A stretch of 50,378 bases of DNA from Bacillota bacterium (GTDB lineage: Bacteria > Bacillota_I > Bacilli_A > Acholeplasmatales > Acholeplasmataceae): the NCBI GenBank assembly GCA_018817915.1, contig JAHISX010000087.1, positions 1-50,378 on the forward strand. The letters run 5' to 3'. Of the stretch, positions 7,307-15,532 are shown one piece after another. The stretch's first letter is position 1. Each line of letters begins with the position of its first letter. Position numbers and translations under genes: made by a program. The notes under the pieces are model-generated. The model did not search any database. It had not been told where the DNA came from and was given only the letters and a program-made list of their open reading frames with translations.

Positions 7307-8242
7307 ATGATCAAAGAAATTTTAAAAAATGCTTTTGAAACTCAATTTGATATTGTCGGCATCATCAAGACAAAAAAATATTTATCTGAAGCTCATCATA
7401 TGGATCTAATCGTACCTAAAGTTGGGTATCCAACAATGGTTGTTTTAGGTTTAGCATATCCTAGACGCATCATAAAAAATACATCCACACATTTAGTCCC
7501 ATCATTTTATACATTTGGTAGCGACTACCATAAAGTTTTAAAAGAACGCATTGTCAAAGTTATGGAAAAATTTAATTTCCAATATGACTATGGTGTCGAC
7601 AATCACCCTCATGATGAAAGATTAGCCGCTAAACTTGCTGGCATTGGTTTTTTTGGTAAAAATCAACTGATTATCAATCAAGCATTTGGCTCTTACATAT
7701 TTTTAGGTGTTGTTTTCATTGATGTTGAACTAGAAAGTGAATTAATACTAACAATAGATGATGATTGTGGTGATTGTAGAAAGTGCATAGACGCATGTCC
7801 AACTCAAGCATTATTTGAAGGTGGATATGATATAGAGAAATGCATGAGCAACTATAACCAAGAAAAACGTGTATTGACAGATCATGAAATTCAAGCAAAT
7901 TATAGTTTATTTGGCTGTGATATTTGTCAGATGGTTTGTCCTAAAAATATCAATAAAGGCATCAAAGTACATCCTGAATTTGAGTTATCTGGTAAAGAAA
8001 TGGTCTCTATTACAGATTTATTTCAATTTTCAGAAAAAGAATTTAATGCTCAATATACTCATATGTCATATCTTTGGAAAGGTAAGACAATTTTGATGAG
8101 AAATGCTTTAACATTGTTGTTAAAACAAAAAAATAGACAATATAATGATTTAATAGAAACATCGATAGAAAAACAGAATGCATCATGGTATAAAGAAACC
8201 GCAATTAAAATCCTTGATAAACTTAAGGATGAAACACAATAA
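7307..8242 (+). CDS. queG: epoxyqueuosine reductase-like iron-sulfur protein
   Basis: This 311-aa protein resembles QueG, the cobalamin-dependent enzyme that reduces epoxyqueuosine to queuosine in tRNA. It has the core segment VDNHPHDERLAAKLAG followed by GFFGKN and GSYIFLG. Two 4Fe-4S motifs follow: CGDCRKCIDACP near residue 154, and CDICQMVCPKN near residue 205 with a Cys between them. A HEAT-like helical tail with LMRNAL completes it. It is somewhat shorter than typical QueG (about 370-380 aa). tgt and the precursor transporter queT lie 25 kb away in the same window, which supports a queuosine role. A QueG paralogue of other function is the alternative. Confidence 0.75.
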   Translation: MIKEILKNAFETQFDIVGIIKTKKYLSEAHHMDLIVPKVGYPTMVVLGLAYPRRIIKNTSTHLVPSFYTFGSDYHKVLKERIVKVMEKFNFQYDYGVDNHPHDERLAAKLAGIGFFGKNQLIINQAFGSYIFLGVVFIDVELESELILTIDDDCGDCRKCIDACPTQALFEGGYDIEKCMSNYNQEKRVLTDHEIQANYSLFGCDICQMVCPKNINKGIKVHPEFELSGKEMVSITDLFQFSEKEFNAQYTHMSYLWKGKTILMRNALTLLLKQKNRQYNDLIETSIEKQNASWYKETAIKILDKLKDETQ

Positions 8243-8259
8243 AATCATATCAATATAAA

Positions 8260-8294
8260 AATATTCCTTGATGGAAATCCACCAAGGAATATTT
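8260..8294. terminator. bidirectional terminator between converging genes
   Basis: ATATTCCTTG (8261-8270) pairs with CAAGGAATAT (8283-8292). A-rich sequence stands on the left and a T-run on the right, so it can serve both queG (plus) and opuAA (minus). Confidence 0.8.
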
Positions 8295-8296
8295 TT

Positions 8297-9475
8297 TTAC
8301 TCTGCGAGTACTTCTAAAATATCATCATAGCCTAAAACTCCACGTAATCTACCTTTTGAATCTACAACAGGTACATCATATTTTGATTTTTTTAAGTCAC
8401 TCCAAATATCTTTTAAATAGGCATTTCTTTGAACAACTTCATAAACTTCTGTATCAACCAGTGCTCTAAGTGTTTTATTTCTTGTATGTTCTATAGTTGA
8501 TCTTTCAACAGCACCTATTAATTTTCCATCATCATCTGTTACATAACAGACGTCAATTTCTTTTTCATCCATAAATTTAAGTGTTTGTTCTATGTCGTCA
8601 GTTATGCTAGCTGAAAATTTAACTTTGCGCATAACACTTCTTACTTTTAAGATCCGGCTTTTATCAACATCAGCAATAAAGTCCCTGACATAATCATTAG
8701 CGGGTTTCTTAAAAAATTCATTTGGGGAACCAATTTGTACAACTTCTCCATCTTTCATTAATGCGATTCTATCGCCCATTCTAAATGCTTCATTCATATC
8801 ATGAGTTATAAAAACAATTGTACGTTGCATATCATCTTCTAAAGTAAGTAATTCGTTTTGCATATCACGTCGAATCAGCGGATCTAAAGCACTATATGGT
8901 TCATCCATGAGAAGTAGTTGTGGTTCATTGGTCAAAGCTCTTGCGAGCCCTACACGTTGGCGCATACCGCCTGATAACTGTTTGGGCATACTAAATTCCC
9001 AATCCTTAAGACCAACTAATTCAATAGTCTCCATGGCTTTCTTTACTCGTTCTTCTTTATCGACACCTTGAATTTCTAATGGAAATTCAACATTTTGTAA
9101 AACATTTCTATGGCTTAAAAGCCCAAAGTGTTGAAAAATCATTGAAACATCTTTTCTCCGAAAAGCTCTCAATTCTTTTTTAGTCATTTGCGTAATATCA
9201 ACATCATTAATCATGATTTTCCCTCTTGTGGGTTGATTGAGTAAATTAAGTGTTCGAATGAATGTTGATTTTCCGCTACCTGACAATCCAGCAATAACAA
9301 ATAATTCGTTTTCCTTAATCTCAAAGTTGACATTATTGTTTGCTACGGTAGCTCCAGTTTTCTCTTTAATTTCTGAAACAGATAATCCTTTGTCTAATAA
9401 GATTAAAGCTTCCTGTTTTTGTTTTTCTGTACCGAAGATGACTGTTAGATTTTCTACTTTAACTGTAACACCCAT
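8297..9475 (-). CDS. opuAA: glycine betaine/proline ABC importer, ATP-binding subunit
   Basis: This 392-aa ATPase belongs to the ProV/OpuAA type. It has the N-terminal family extension, Walker A GLSGSGKSTFIRTL, signature LSGGMRQRVGLARAL and Walker B LLMDEPYSALD. A pair of CBS domains occupies the last 120 residues or so. Those CBS domains sense ionic strength or nucleotides in osmoregulated importers. It energises uptake of compatible solutes. Its start codon shares one base with the stop of the permease gene (TAATG), giving tight coupling. It is the last gene of the opu operon. Confidence 0.94.
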   Translation of the reverse strand: MGVTVKVENLTVIFGTEKQKQEALILLDKGLSVSEIKEKTGATVANNNVNFEIKENELFVIAGLSGSGKSTFIRTLNLLNQPTRGKIMINDVDITQMTKKELRAFRRKDVSMIFQHFGLLSHRNVLQNVEFPLEIQGVDKEERVKKAMETIELVGLKDWEFSMPKQLSGGMRQRVGLARALTNEPQLLLMDEPYSALDPLIRRDMQNELLTLEDDMQRTIVFITHDMNEAFRMGDRIALMKDGEVVQIGSPNEFFKKPANDYVRDFIADVDKSRILKVRSVMRKVKFSASITDDIEQTLKFMDEKEIDVCYVTDDDGKLIGAVERSTIEHTRNKTLRALVDTEVYEVVQRNAYLKDIWSDLKKSKYDVPVVDSKGRLRGVLGYDDILEVLAE

Positions 9476-10512
9476 TATGCGTCACCTCTATTCTCTTCAA
9501 GTTTCGATGCAATACCTTGTAATAATCTATCTAAAATAATAGCTAGAAATACAATCGCAAATCCACCGACGAATCCTGAGCCAATATCAATATTTCTATT
9601 GGCTACTAAAACAATACTACCTAACCCACCTGCACCAATCATTGATGCAATAACTACCATTGCAACTGCCATCATTGTTGTTTGATTCAAACCTGTAGCA
9701 ATTGTTGATAATGCTTGGGGAATCTGGATTTTAAATAGAAGCTGTTTTGGTGTTGATCCAAAAGATTTACCAGCTTCAAGCATTTCCTGATTGACGCCAT
9801 TAATCCCTAAATAGGTTAATCGAATCAAAGGTGGAACTGCATAAATGATCGTAGCAAAGGTTGCTGGGACGCGACCAATACTAAAGAGCATAACAGCAGG
9901 AATCAAATAAACAAATGATGGAATGGTTTGCATCATATCCAAGATTGGTTTTAAAATCTTTTCAACTCGACTACTTTTAGCCATCCAAATGCCTGTAGGA
10001 ATCCCGACTAGAAAACTAATGAAAACGGAAATAATAATAATTGTTAGTGTGGACATCATTTCATCCCACACACCAAATACACCAATTGCTAATAATAATG
10101 TAGAGAGTACTATAGCAAATTTATAGTTGTATAAAAATTTTGTAACTATAAATAATAGCACAACAAATATCCACCAAGGTGTCTCTAGGTTACCTAGATT
10201 AAGATCAATTGCTGGATTTTCTATGATGAGATTATGAAATAGTAACCATGCAAAAATGATGGCTACAATCGTAATCCATCTTGCTTTGGTTGATGTGAAT
10301 TTTTTCATAACAAAATAAACAATAACTAAAGTTAACCAGATCCACCAAGGAGTACTCATTAATAAATTATTGACAAAATCTAGAGCTGTTAAAATAACAA
10401 CTCTAATGAATTCAAAGAAACCTTCGAATGCGTTTTTAAACCAGCTAAATGCTGCATCAATGAGATCTGCTGCTGGCCCACCTAAATTTAGGAATTCTGG
10501 AAAACTAAACAT
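9475..10512 (-). CDS. opuAB: glycine betaine/proline ABC importer, permease
   Basis: This 345-aa permease of the ProW/OpuAB type has two hydrophobic spans in a long N-terminal part, then the typical five-helix permease core. The core holds the ATPase-contact loop region EAGKSFGSTPKQLLFKIQIP. I place the start at 10512 because AAGAGG lies 8 bp upstream; an in-frame ATG 13 codons further up has no ribosome site. It works with the ATPase and binding protein of the same operon. Confidence 0.92.
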   Translation of the reverse strand: MFSFPEFLNLGGPAADLIDAAFSWFKNAFEGFFEFIRVVILTALDFVNNLLMSTPWWIWLTLVIVYFVMKKFTSTKARWITIVAIIFAWLLFHNLIIENPAIDLNLGNLETPWWIFVVLLFIVTKFLYNYKFAIVLSTLLLAIGVFGVWDEMMSTLTIIIISVFISFLVGIPTGIWMAKSSRVEKILKPILDMMQTIPSFVYLIPAVMLFSIGRVPATFATIIYAVPPLIRLTYLGINGVNQEMLEAGKSFGSTPKQLLFKIQIPQALSTIATGLNQTTMMAVAMVVIASMIGAGGLGSIVLVANRNIDIGSGFVGGFAIVFLAIILDRLLQGIASKLEENRGDA

Positions 10513-10532
10513 ATTTATACCTCTTATATAAG

Positions 10533-10560
10533 AAATATGCAGTGAAAACACTGCATATTT
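10533..10560 (-). promoter_or_regulatory. perfect intercistronic hairpin between opuAC and opuAB
   Basis: AAATATGCAGTG (plus strand 10533-10544 read as its complement) and its perfect 12-bp partner (10549-10560) enclose a 4-nt loop. On the minus strand it is followed by TTTCTTAT, a weak U-tract. It lies downstream of the binding-protein gene and before the permease gene. Such hairpins partly terminate transcription or protect the upstream message, giving more binding protein than permease. The function is inferred. Confidence 0.75.
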
Positions 10561-10580
10561 TTCATTACTTTCTTAATTTT

Positions 10581-11555
10581 TTATAGTTCTAGTACAGCTA
10601 AAATTTTAGCTTTTGCATCTGCAGTAACCCATAGGGACCACATATCACTATTTTCTGATAGCCACCATTTTGCAGTTTCAGTAGCGGTCATATCATTTTC
10701 AGTCATATAAGACAATGCATCACTTGCAACTTGTGACGATGTAGCATATTTACTTAAAAATTCTGATATTTCAGGATAGTCAGCTTGAAAACCTGATGTG
10801 ACAACAATCGTTACATCGTTGGTAGGCATGTTGCCTGCACCTGTTGTAATATCATAATCAAAATAATCTTTTAATAGAACCATATCTAATGTTCCCATAA
10901 TAGCAGTAGGTTCCCAATTATATCCAACCCATGGTTCTGAGCTTTCATAAGCATCAATTAATGTTGCATCTAATAAAGCACTTGATTCTAAAGGTCTTAA
11001 CTCAAAATTAGCAGCCAGTTCAGGATATAATTCTGTGTTTGTAAACTTGTTAATTAAGAATTCGGTAACTTGCCATCCTGATGGTCCACCATAAACAACG
11101 GCTTTGTCTGTTTCAGCATTCCAATTAGATATTTCAGGATCTGCAAATAATTCTTTATGATCAACTAAGTCAACAATATATTCAATATCATATTCATCAG
11201 CTAAATACTGTGGAATATAAATACCTTGATAATTATCTGAGAAATTCACACCAATTTGAGTATAATTTCCTGCAGCAATATCAGATTGATATGTAGGCAT
11301 GTTATCTGACCATGTTTCTACATTAACCTGAATTGAACCATCTGTTAATGATTGAATCAATAATGGTGTATCAACAACAGTAACATCTACTTTGTTGTCA
11401 TAACCCTCTTCAATAATATATTTTGCAACTTGATTGTAAAATTGATTGCTTTGCCAATCACCTTCACCTATCACGATTGTATCGGATTCATACTGACATG
11501 CAGCCAGTGATCCAACACTAATTAATAATAATAAAACTGTTAAAAATTTCTTCAT
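10581..11555 (-). CDS. opuAC: glycine betaine-binding lipoprotein
   Basis: This 324-aa secreted lipoprotein has a signal peptide MKKFLTVLLLLISVGSLAAC with a lipobox (LAAC) and mature Cys at residue 20. An OpuAC/ProX-type binding fold follows. Trp and Tyr residues typical of the quaternary-amine cage are plentiful. I choose ATG at 11555: AGGAG stands 8 bp upstream, whereas the GTG three codons earlier overlaps the ribosome site. It is the first gene of the importer operon and delivers betaine or related solutes to the permease. Confidence 0.92.
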   Translation of the reverse strand: MKKFLTVLLLLISVGSLAACQYESDTIVIGEGDWQSNQFYNQVAKYIIEEGYDNKVDVTVVDTPLLIQSLTDGSIQVNVETWSDNMPTYQSDIAAGNYTQIGVNFSDNYQGIYIPQYLADEYDIEYIVDLVDHKELFADPEISNWNAETDKAVVYGGPSGWQVTEFLINKFTNTELYPELAANFELRPLESSALLDATLIDAYESSEPWVGYNWEPTAIMGTLDMVLLKDYFDYDITTGAGNMPTNDVTIVVTSGFQADYPEISEFLSKYATSSQVASDALSYMTENDMTATETAKWWLSENSDMWSLWVTADAKAKILAVLEL

Positions 11556-11586
11556 TTTTTTCACTCCTCTTATCTATACAATCCAT

Positions 11587-11615
11587 ATTATACCATGAGG
11601 TTGTCAGTATGTAAA
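11587..11615 (-). promoter_or_regulatory. sigma-A promoter of the opuA operon
   Basis: On the minus strand TTTACA (11610-11615) and a perfect TATAAT (11587-11592) are 17 bp apart, 32 bp before the opuAC ATG. The BusR-like gene upstream suggests repressor sites near here. I did not find an unmistakable palindrome. Confidence 0.85.
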
Positions 11616-11649
11616 GGACAGGAAGTGTAGCAATAAGCCCTATTAGAAC

Positions 11650-11675
11650 TAAAAAGAGCTTCTTAAAGCCCTTTA
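11650..11675 (-). terminator. terminator after busR
   Basis: On the minus strand AGGGCTT and AAGCTCT pair around TAAG (one G-U) and run into TTTTTAG. It separates the regulator from the opuA promoter. Confidence 0.65.
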
Positions 11676-11716
11676 GAGAGTTTCTTTTATATGTAATGTA
11701 AGTGTTTTCTAATCTA

Positions 11717-12331
11717 CTAATCAAAGAAATTTATTGTCTCTTTTTCTATTTCTTTATCTCCAAGGATGTAAAGAATGAGGTGTTCTCTCATAATAAATTT
11801 ACTATCTGGTGCTTGATAAATCACTCCATCATCTTCAATCGCAAATACTAACCCTTTAGTTTTTTCCTGAAAATTCAGTGATTCAAAGGTTTGACCAAGA
11901 TAACGATCCCCTTCCAATATTTCATAAGTAAAATATTCGAATGGGAAAACATTATTTTTAGAAGTATGTATTAATTTCTTAAATTTCTTTTGTAGTTCGT
12001 GGTTAACTTTTTTACTTGATTCTAAAAGGATATGAATTTCATTATATAATTCATTAGAAGATATTTGATTTTTATAGTGATCAATAAATCTTAAGGCAGA
12101 TTCTTTTGATGATACATAGATGCCGACACGCTCTTTAACTTCAACGACTGAATAGTTAGATAAGATGCGCATTGCTTTTCTAACCGTTTCACTTGAAACA
12201 TTATATTCTGAAGATATTAAAGAACGACCACTTAACTTTGAACCTTCAACCATTTCTCCTGAAACAATTTTCTTAGCAATTTCGTAAGCAATTTCTTGAT
12301 ACCTAGCTGTTGTTACAATCGATTCTTCCAT
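11717..12331 (-). CDS. busR: BusR-like GntR regulator with RCK_C domain
   Basis: This 204-aa protein has an N-terminal GntR-type winged helix (about residues 8-75, with SGRSLISSEYNVSSETVRKAMRIL). A helical coiled stretch follows (about 80-120). The C-terminal 80 residues read like a TrkA-C/RCK_C domain (GQTFESLNFQEKTKGLVFAIEDDG, then ILYILGDKE). That order is the plan of BusR, the c-di-AMP-responsive repressor of betaine uptake in streptococci and lactococci, of about the same length. It lies directly upstream of, and in line with, the glycine-betaine importer operon, as expected. The c-di-AMP response is inferred from the family; no cyclase gene is in the window. Confidence 0.85.
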   Translation of the reverse strand: MEESIVTTARYQEIAYEIAKKIVSGEMVEGSKLSGRSLISSEYNVSSETVRKAMRILSNYSVVEVKERVGIYVSSKESALRFIDHYKNQISSNELYNEIHILLESSKKVNHELQKKFKKLIHTSKNNVFPFEYFTYEILEGDRYLGQTFESLNFQEKTKGLVFAIEDDGVIYQAPDSKFIMREHLILYILGDKEIEKETINFFD

Positions 12332-12503
12332 TATATTAACCTCATTTATTTCATGTTTATCTACCTTAATTATAACACAGCCACAAGAAATCAGTAATAT
12401 GAGTATAGGTCAACACACAAAAATGTTTATCTATTTAAAGAGTATAAAGGCATATAAATCAAAAGTATCTTAAACATTATTTATTTTTATCTAGAACACC
12501 TAG

Positions 12504-12635
12504 ATTTATACATATGATGTGAGTACATCATATAGCACTGAAAGCTTCAGAATTAAATTTACGATAACTTTTTCTACAAACCCGCCAAATACATCAAGAA
12601 TATTTATTGGTGATGTCGTAGTAAGTGTAAGTTAA
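12504..12635 (+). pseudogene. C-terminal remnant of a secreted protein (possible)
   Basis: This is an open stretch of 43 codons with no start, preceded by in-frame stops. It reads ...YSTESFRIKFTITFSTN, then SRIFIGDVVVSVS and TAA. This strand pattern resembles the last beta-strands of carbohydrate-binding-like modules at the ends of secreted nucleases and lipoproteins. It may be the surviving tail of a deleted gene. The rest of the intergenic region (12332-12719) shows only a plausible busR promoter on the minus strand (TTACTG, 17 bp, TATAAT at about 12374-12402). Confidence 0.3.
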
Positions 12636-12719
12636 TCAATCAATTGAGGTGAAAAAGTATTAATTCCTATTTAGTGCATGGTGAGTGATATAATAAATCA
12701 TGAATATGGATGTGATGAT

Positions 12720-13289
12720 ATGATTTCATTTTATGACTTTTTTATGAAACCTCTAGAAAAAAGAGGCATTAAAGAAGCACGCAAAAGATTAATGCGTCAA
12801 GCCAGTGGTGCAGTATTAGAAATCGGCTCAGGAACTGGGGCAAATCTTAAATTTTATAATTTTGATCAAATAACTGATTTGACTATAACGGATAAAAAAT
12901 TATCTAAACGAATTCAAAAGATGGATCTTAAGCAAATAAAACTAGTAGAAGCTGATGTTTCCAATCTACCTTTTCCTGATGATTCTTTTAATACGATTGT
13001 TCACACACTCGTGTTTTGTAGCGTAACAGATGTTTCTAAAGGTATTTTAGAATTAAAACGCGTCTTAAAACCAAATGGTAAAATTATTTTTATCGAACAT
13101 GTCCTACCAGAACATACTTTTTTAAAAAGAACCTTTAAATTCATCAATCCCATTTGGAGAACATTTGCTTCCGGATGTAATTTAACAAGATCCTATCAGG
13201 ATTCCTTAGAACAAGAGGGGTTTGAGATTTCTGGATTAAGTAAATTTATGAAAACTGTTTTTATCAGTGGTATTGCTAAAGAAAAATGA
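12720..13289 (+). CDS. class I SAM-dependent methyltransferase
   Basis: This 189-aa soluble protein has the glycine-rich SAM-binding motif VLEIGSGTGANLKFY. It also has the acidic end of strand 2, the D-V-S-N-L-P-F segment typical of motif II/III in type-11 methyltransferases, and LKRVLKPNGKIIFIEHV. The closest general group is the UbiE/small-molecule methyltransferases; the substrate is unknown. I prefer the ATG at 12720, giving MISFYDFFMKPLEKRG, a usual opening for the family. An in-frame ATG at 12678 would add 14 residues but has no ribosome site. Confidence 0.82.
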   Translation: MISFYDFFMKPLEKRGIKEARKRLMRQASGAVLEIGSGTGANLKFYNFDQITDLTITDKKLSKRIQKMDLKQIKLVEADVSNLPFPDDSFNTIVHTLVFCSVTDVSKGILELKRVLKPNGKIIFIEHVLPEHTFLKRTFKFINPIWRTFASGCNLTRSYQDSLEQEGFEISGLSKFMKTVFISGIAKEK

Positions 13290-13309
13290 ATATAATATAG
13301 TAATCATAA

Positions 13310-13331
13310 AGAGCTGGTAATCAGCTTTTTT
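13310..13331 (+). terminator. terminator after the methyltransferase
   Basis: AGCTG and CAGCT pair around GTAAT and are followed by TTTTTTATTTTTT. The stem is short but the U-tract is strong. Confidence 0.65.
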
Positions 13332-13351
13332 ATTTTTTAAGTGCGTGAATG

Positions 13352-13400
13352 TTGACATTGAAATCCTTATTGTGTATACTGTACATGTACTACATACACA
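13352..13400 (+). promoter_or_regulatory. promoter with long palindromic operator (YtrA type)
   Basis: TTGACA (13352-13357) and TATACT (13375-13380) are 17 bp apart. A 30-bp near-palindrome covers 13371-13400: arms TGTGTAT and ATACACA surround the perfect centre GTACATGTAC (13381-13390). It overlaps the -10 box and the start of transcription. The GntR regulator at the end of this operon is the natural ligand, giving autorepression. Confidence 0.82.
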
Positions 13401-13420
13401 GATGAAAGAAGGTATTTAAA

Positions 13421-14269
13421 ATGACGATGTTAAAAGTCAAGAATTTAAGAAAAGAATATCCTAAATTTCTTTTAAATGATGTATCTTTCGATATACCCAA
13501 AGGGTATATTATGGGATTCATAGGAGAAAATGGAGCAGGCAAAACAACAACGCTGAAGGCGATGTTAAATATCATTAGTAGAGATGGTGGATCAGTTGAA
13601 ATCTTTGGTAAAAACATGGATGAAAATGAGTTAGATATCAAAAAAGATATCGCATTTATGGCGGGAAATTCTTTTTACCCTAAAAGAAAAATCAAAGAGA
13701 TTACAAAAGTTTTTAAAAGATTTTATTCTAATTTTGATGATAATCTTTATCAACAGTTTTTACAGAAATTTGATTTAGATGAAGAAAAAAAGATAGATGA
13801 ATTATCTCAAGGTATGAGTTTGAAATATTCTATTGCTTTGGCTCTATCACATCATGCAAAATTGATTATACTCGATGAACCAACAAGCGGCCTCGATCCA
13901 GTAGCAAGAGATTCATTATTAGAACTATTTCAAAATATTATCGAAGATGGAGAAGTAAGTATTCTATTTTCAACACACATCACAAGCGATTTAGAAAAAT
14001 GTGCAGACTATATAACTTTTATCCAACATGGTCAAATGATTGAAAGCTTACCTAAAGAAGATTTGATTGAGAAGTATAGATTGGTTAATGGATCATTAAA
14101 TGCATTAGATTCGATTCAAAGTGATTTAATATCCTTTAAGAAAAATGCCTTTGGATTTACTGGATTAATTAAGACTAATCAACTTAAAGAAAATAATAAA
14201 ATTAAGATTGGTGCTCCAAGTTTAGATGATATCATGATTTATTATGCAGAAAGAGGTGCAACTCTATGA
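13421..14269 (+). CDS. ABC transporter ATP-binding protein (YtrB-like)
   Basis: This 282-aa ATPase has Walker A GENGAGKTTTLKAML, a degenerate signature LSQGMSLKYSIALAL, Walker B LIILDEPTSGLD and the switch His in FSTHI. The signature's Q-G-M-S-L-K form is typical of the YtrB group of exporters linked to cell-envelope antibiotics. It overlaps the permease gene by 4 bp (ATGA). An AGAAGG site sits 9 bp before the ATG. It pairs with the permease encoded next; the transported substrate is unknown. Confidence 0.9.
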   Translation: MTMLKVKNLRKEYPKFLLNDVSFDIPKGYIMGFIGENGAGKTTTLKAMLNIISRDGGSVEIFGKNMDENELDIKKDIAFMAGNSFYPKRKIKEITKVFKRFYSNFDDNLYQQFLQKFDLDEEKKIDELSQGMSLKYSIALALSHHAKLIILDEPTSGLDPVARDSLLELFQNIIEDGEVSILFSTHITSDLEKCADYITFIQHGQMIESLPKEDLIEKYRLVNGSLNALDSIQSDLISFKKNAFGFTGLIKTNQLKENNKIKIGAPSLDDIMIYYAERGATL

Positions 14270-14904
14270 AAAACTTAGTCTATAAAGAATTATTTCTATC
14301 AGTTAACAAGTTTTTCTATATATTGCCTATCTTACTTGCTGGACTCATTATGATTCCTCAATGGGTTTATATGGTTGCTTTCATGTATTTCTTCTGGATT
14401 AGTATTCCTCAAATATTTAGTGCTTACTTAGCTCAAAGAGATTACGAATTCACTACTGTTCTACCTGTTAAAAAAAGCTATATCGCAATTTCTAAAGGAT
14501 TAACTGTTATCATCATCGAACTCATTCATATTATCCTTATTGCTATTGCTGGAATCATTCATAATCAAGTTTATGGATCCTTTAATATCTTTATCGACAT
14601 AAGTCCAGCTTTCTTTGGTTATGCATTGATGATGTTTGCTTTGTTTAATATTGTATTCTTACCTCTCTATTTTAGAACTGCTTACTATTTTGGGAAGCCC
14701 TTAATCTTAGCCGCTATTGTTGTAACTATCTTTGGTGTTGGCCTAGAATTATTGACTTTATTGGTTCCTTGGGCAGCTAGAATAATAGATAATCCAAATA
14801 TGATCTATCAATTAGGGATGTTATTCATGGGGATTACTATATTTATTGTCTTAAATTGGTTTGCACTTTCCAAATCTGCTAGAAACTACGAGCAAATTAA
14901 GTAA
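14266..14904 (+). CDS. ABC-2 type permease (ABC2_membrane_5-like)
   Basis: This 212-aa protein has six predicted spans and short loops and no large external domain. The pattern is that of the permease that partners YtrB-like ATPases. It starts inside the ATPase stop (ATGA) and its stop overlaps the next start by 1 bp, so the three genes form one translationally coupled unit. Assignment rests on topology and context. Confidence 0.82.
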   Translation: MKNLVYKELFLSVNKFFYILPILLAGLIMIPQWVYMVAFMYFFWISIPQIFSAYLAQRDYEFTTVLPVKKSYIAISKGLTVIIIELIHIILIAIAGIIHNQVYGSFNIFIDISPAFFGYALMMFALFNIVFLPLYFRTAYYFGKPLILAAIVVTIFGVGLELLTLLVPWAARIIDNPNMIYQLGMLFMGITIFIVLNWFALSKSARNYEQIK

Positions 14905-15284
14905 TGAAAAACTTCTTTATCAGCAATATGTCTGACATTCCCATATATCAGCAGTTATATGATCAGATTGTCGCACAAATATTGAGTGGAGAGCTAAAGT
15001 CTGGAACCAATTTACCATCAATCAGAACGATGGCTAAAGAATTAAGAGTTAGTGTCATTACCATCAAAAAAACTTGGGAAGAATTGGAGAAAAGCGGATA
15101 TCTACGCACCATTTCTGGAAAAGGAACATATATTTCAACATTAACTGACAAAACATTAGAGAAAAAGAAATATGATTTAGTCAGAGAAATTTTTAGTAAA
15201 GATGTTTTACAATGTAAATCACTAGATATTTCAAAAGAAGAAATACTTGAAGTCATAGAAGATTTGTATAACAATAAAAAGTAA
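14904..15284 (+). CDS. GntR regulator, YtrA subfamily
   Basis: This 126-aa protein has the short YtrA plan. A winged helix fills the first 75 residues (PIYQQLYDQIVAQILSGELK, then LPSIRTMAKELRVSVITIKK and GYLRTISGKGTYIS), and about 45 helical residues follow for dimerisation. There is no ligand domain. In Bacillus and relatives the YtrA repressor controls its own ABC exporter operon and responds to cell-wall antibiotics. Here it is the last gene of that operon, with the matching palindrome at 13371-13400. Confidence 0.9.
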   Translation: MKNFFISNMSDIPIYQQLYDQIVAQILSGELKSGTNLPSIRTMAKELRVSVITIKKTWEELEKSGYLRTISGKGTYISTLTDKTLEKKKYDLVREIFSKDVLQCKSLDISKEEILEVIEDLYNNKK

Positions 15285-15303
15285 ATAATTCAATCGATAT
15301 ACA

Positions 15304-15336
15304 AGCCTTGTCTTAGATTATAGGACAGGGTTTTTA
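15304..15336 (+). terminator. terminator of the ytr-like operon
   Basis: CCTTGTC (15306-15312) and GACAGGG (15324-15330) pair with one G-U, followed by TTTTTAT. Between here and 15484 nothing else is seen. Confidence 0.75.
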
Positions 15337-15484
15337 TGTCAAAAGCAATTAATCATATTGTGCATTAAGAAGCTTAAAATTGATTTGTAAAATGATGTAT
15401 ATCTATTAAATATACTCAAAAGTAACTTATTTGCTGATAAACAAAGTTTAAAAAATGTGAAATTTTGATATTATAGACCCGAAA

Positions 15485-15514
15485 TTTACACAATAACTTA
15501 ATCAATGTTACAAT
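15485..15514 (+). promoter_or_regulatory. promoter of the M13 peptidase gene
   Basis: TTTACA (15485-15490) and TACAAT (15509-15514) are 18 bp apart, 18 bp before the ATG. The AGAGGTGAG ribosome site follows. Confidence 0.55.
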
Positions 15515-15532
15515 AATAAAAGAGGTGAGCAT

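Noticed and set aside
11518-11724. 68-codon minus-strand ORF with a hydrophobic segment between busR and opuAC
   Set aside because: It contains the busR terminator and the opuA promoter and runs 38 bp into the opuAC signal sequence in another frame; it has no ribosome site.
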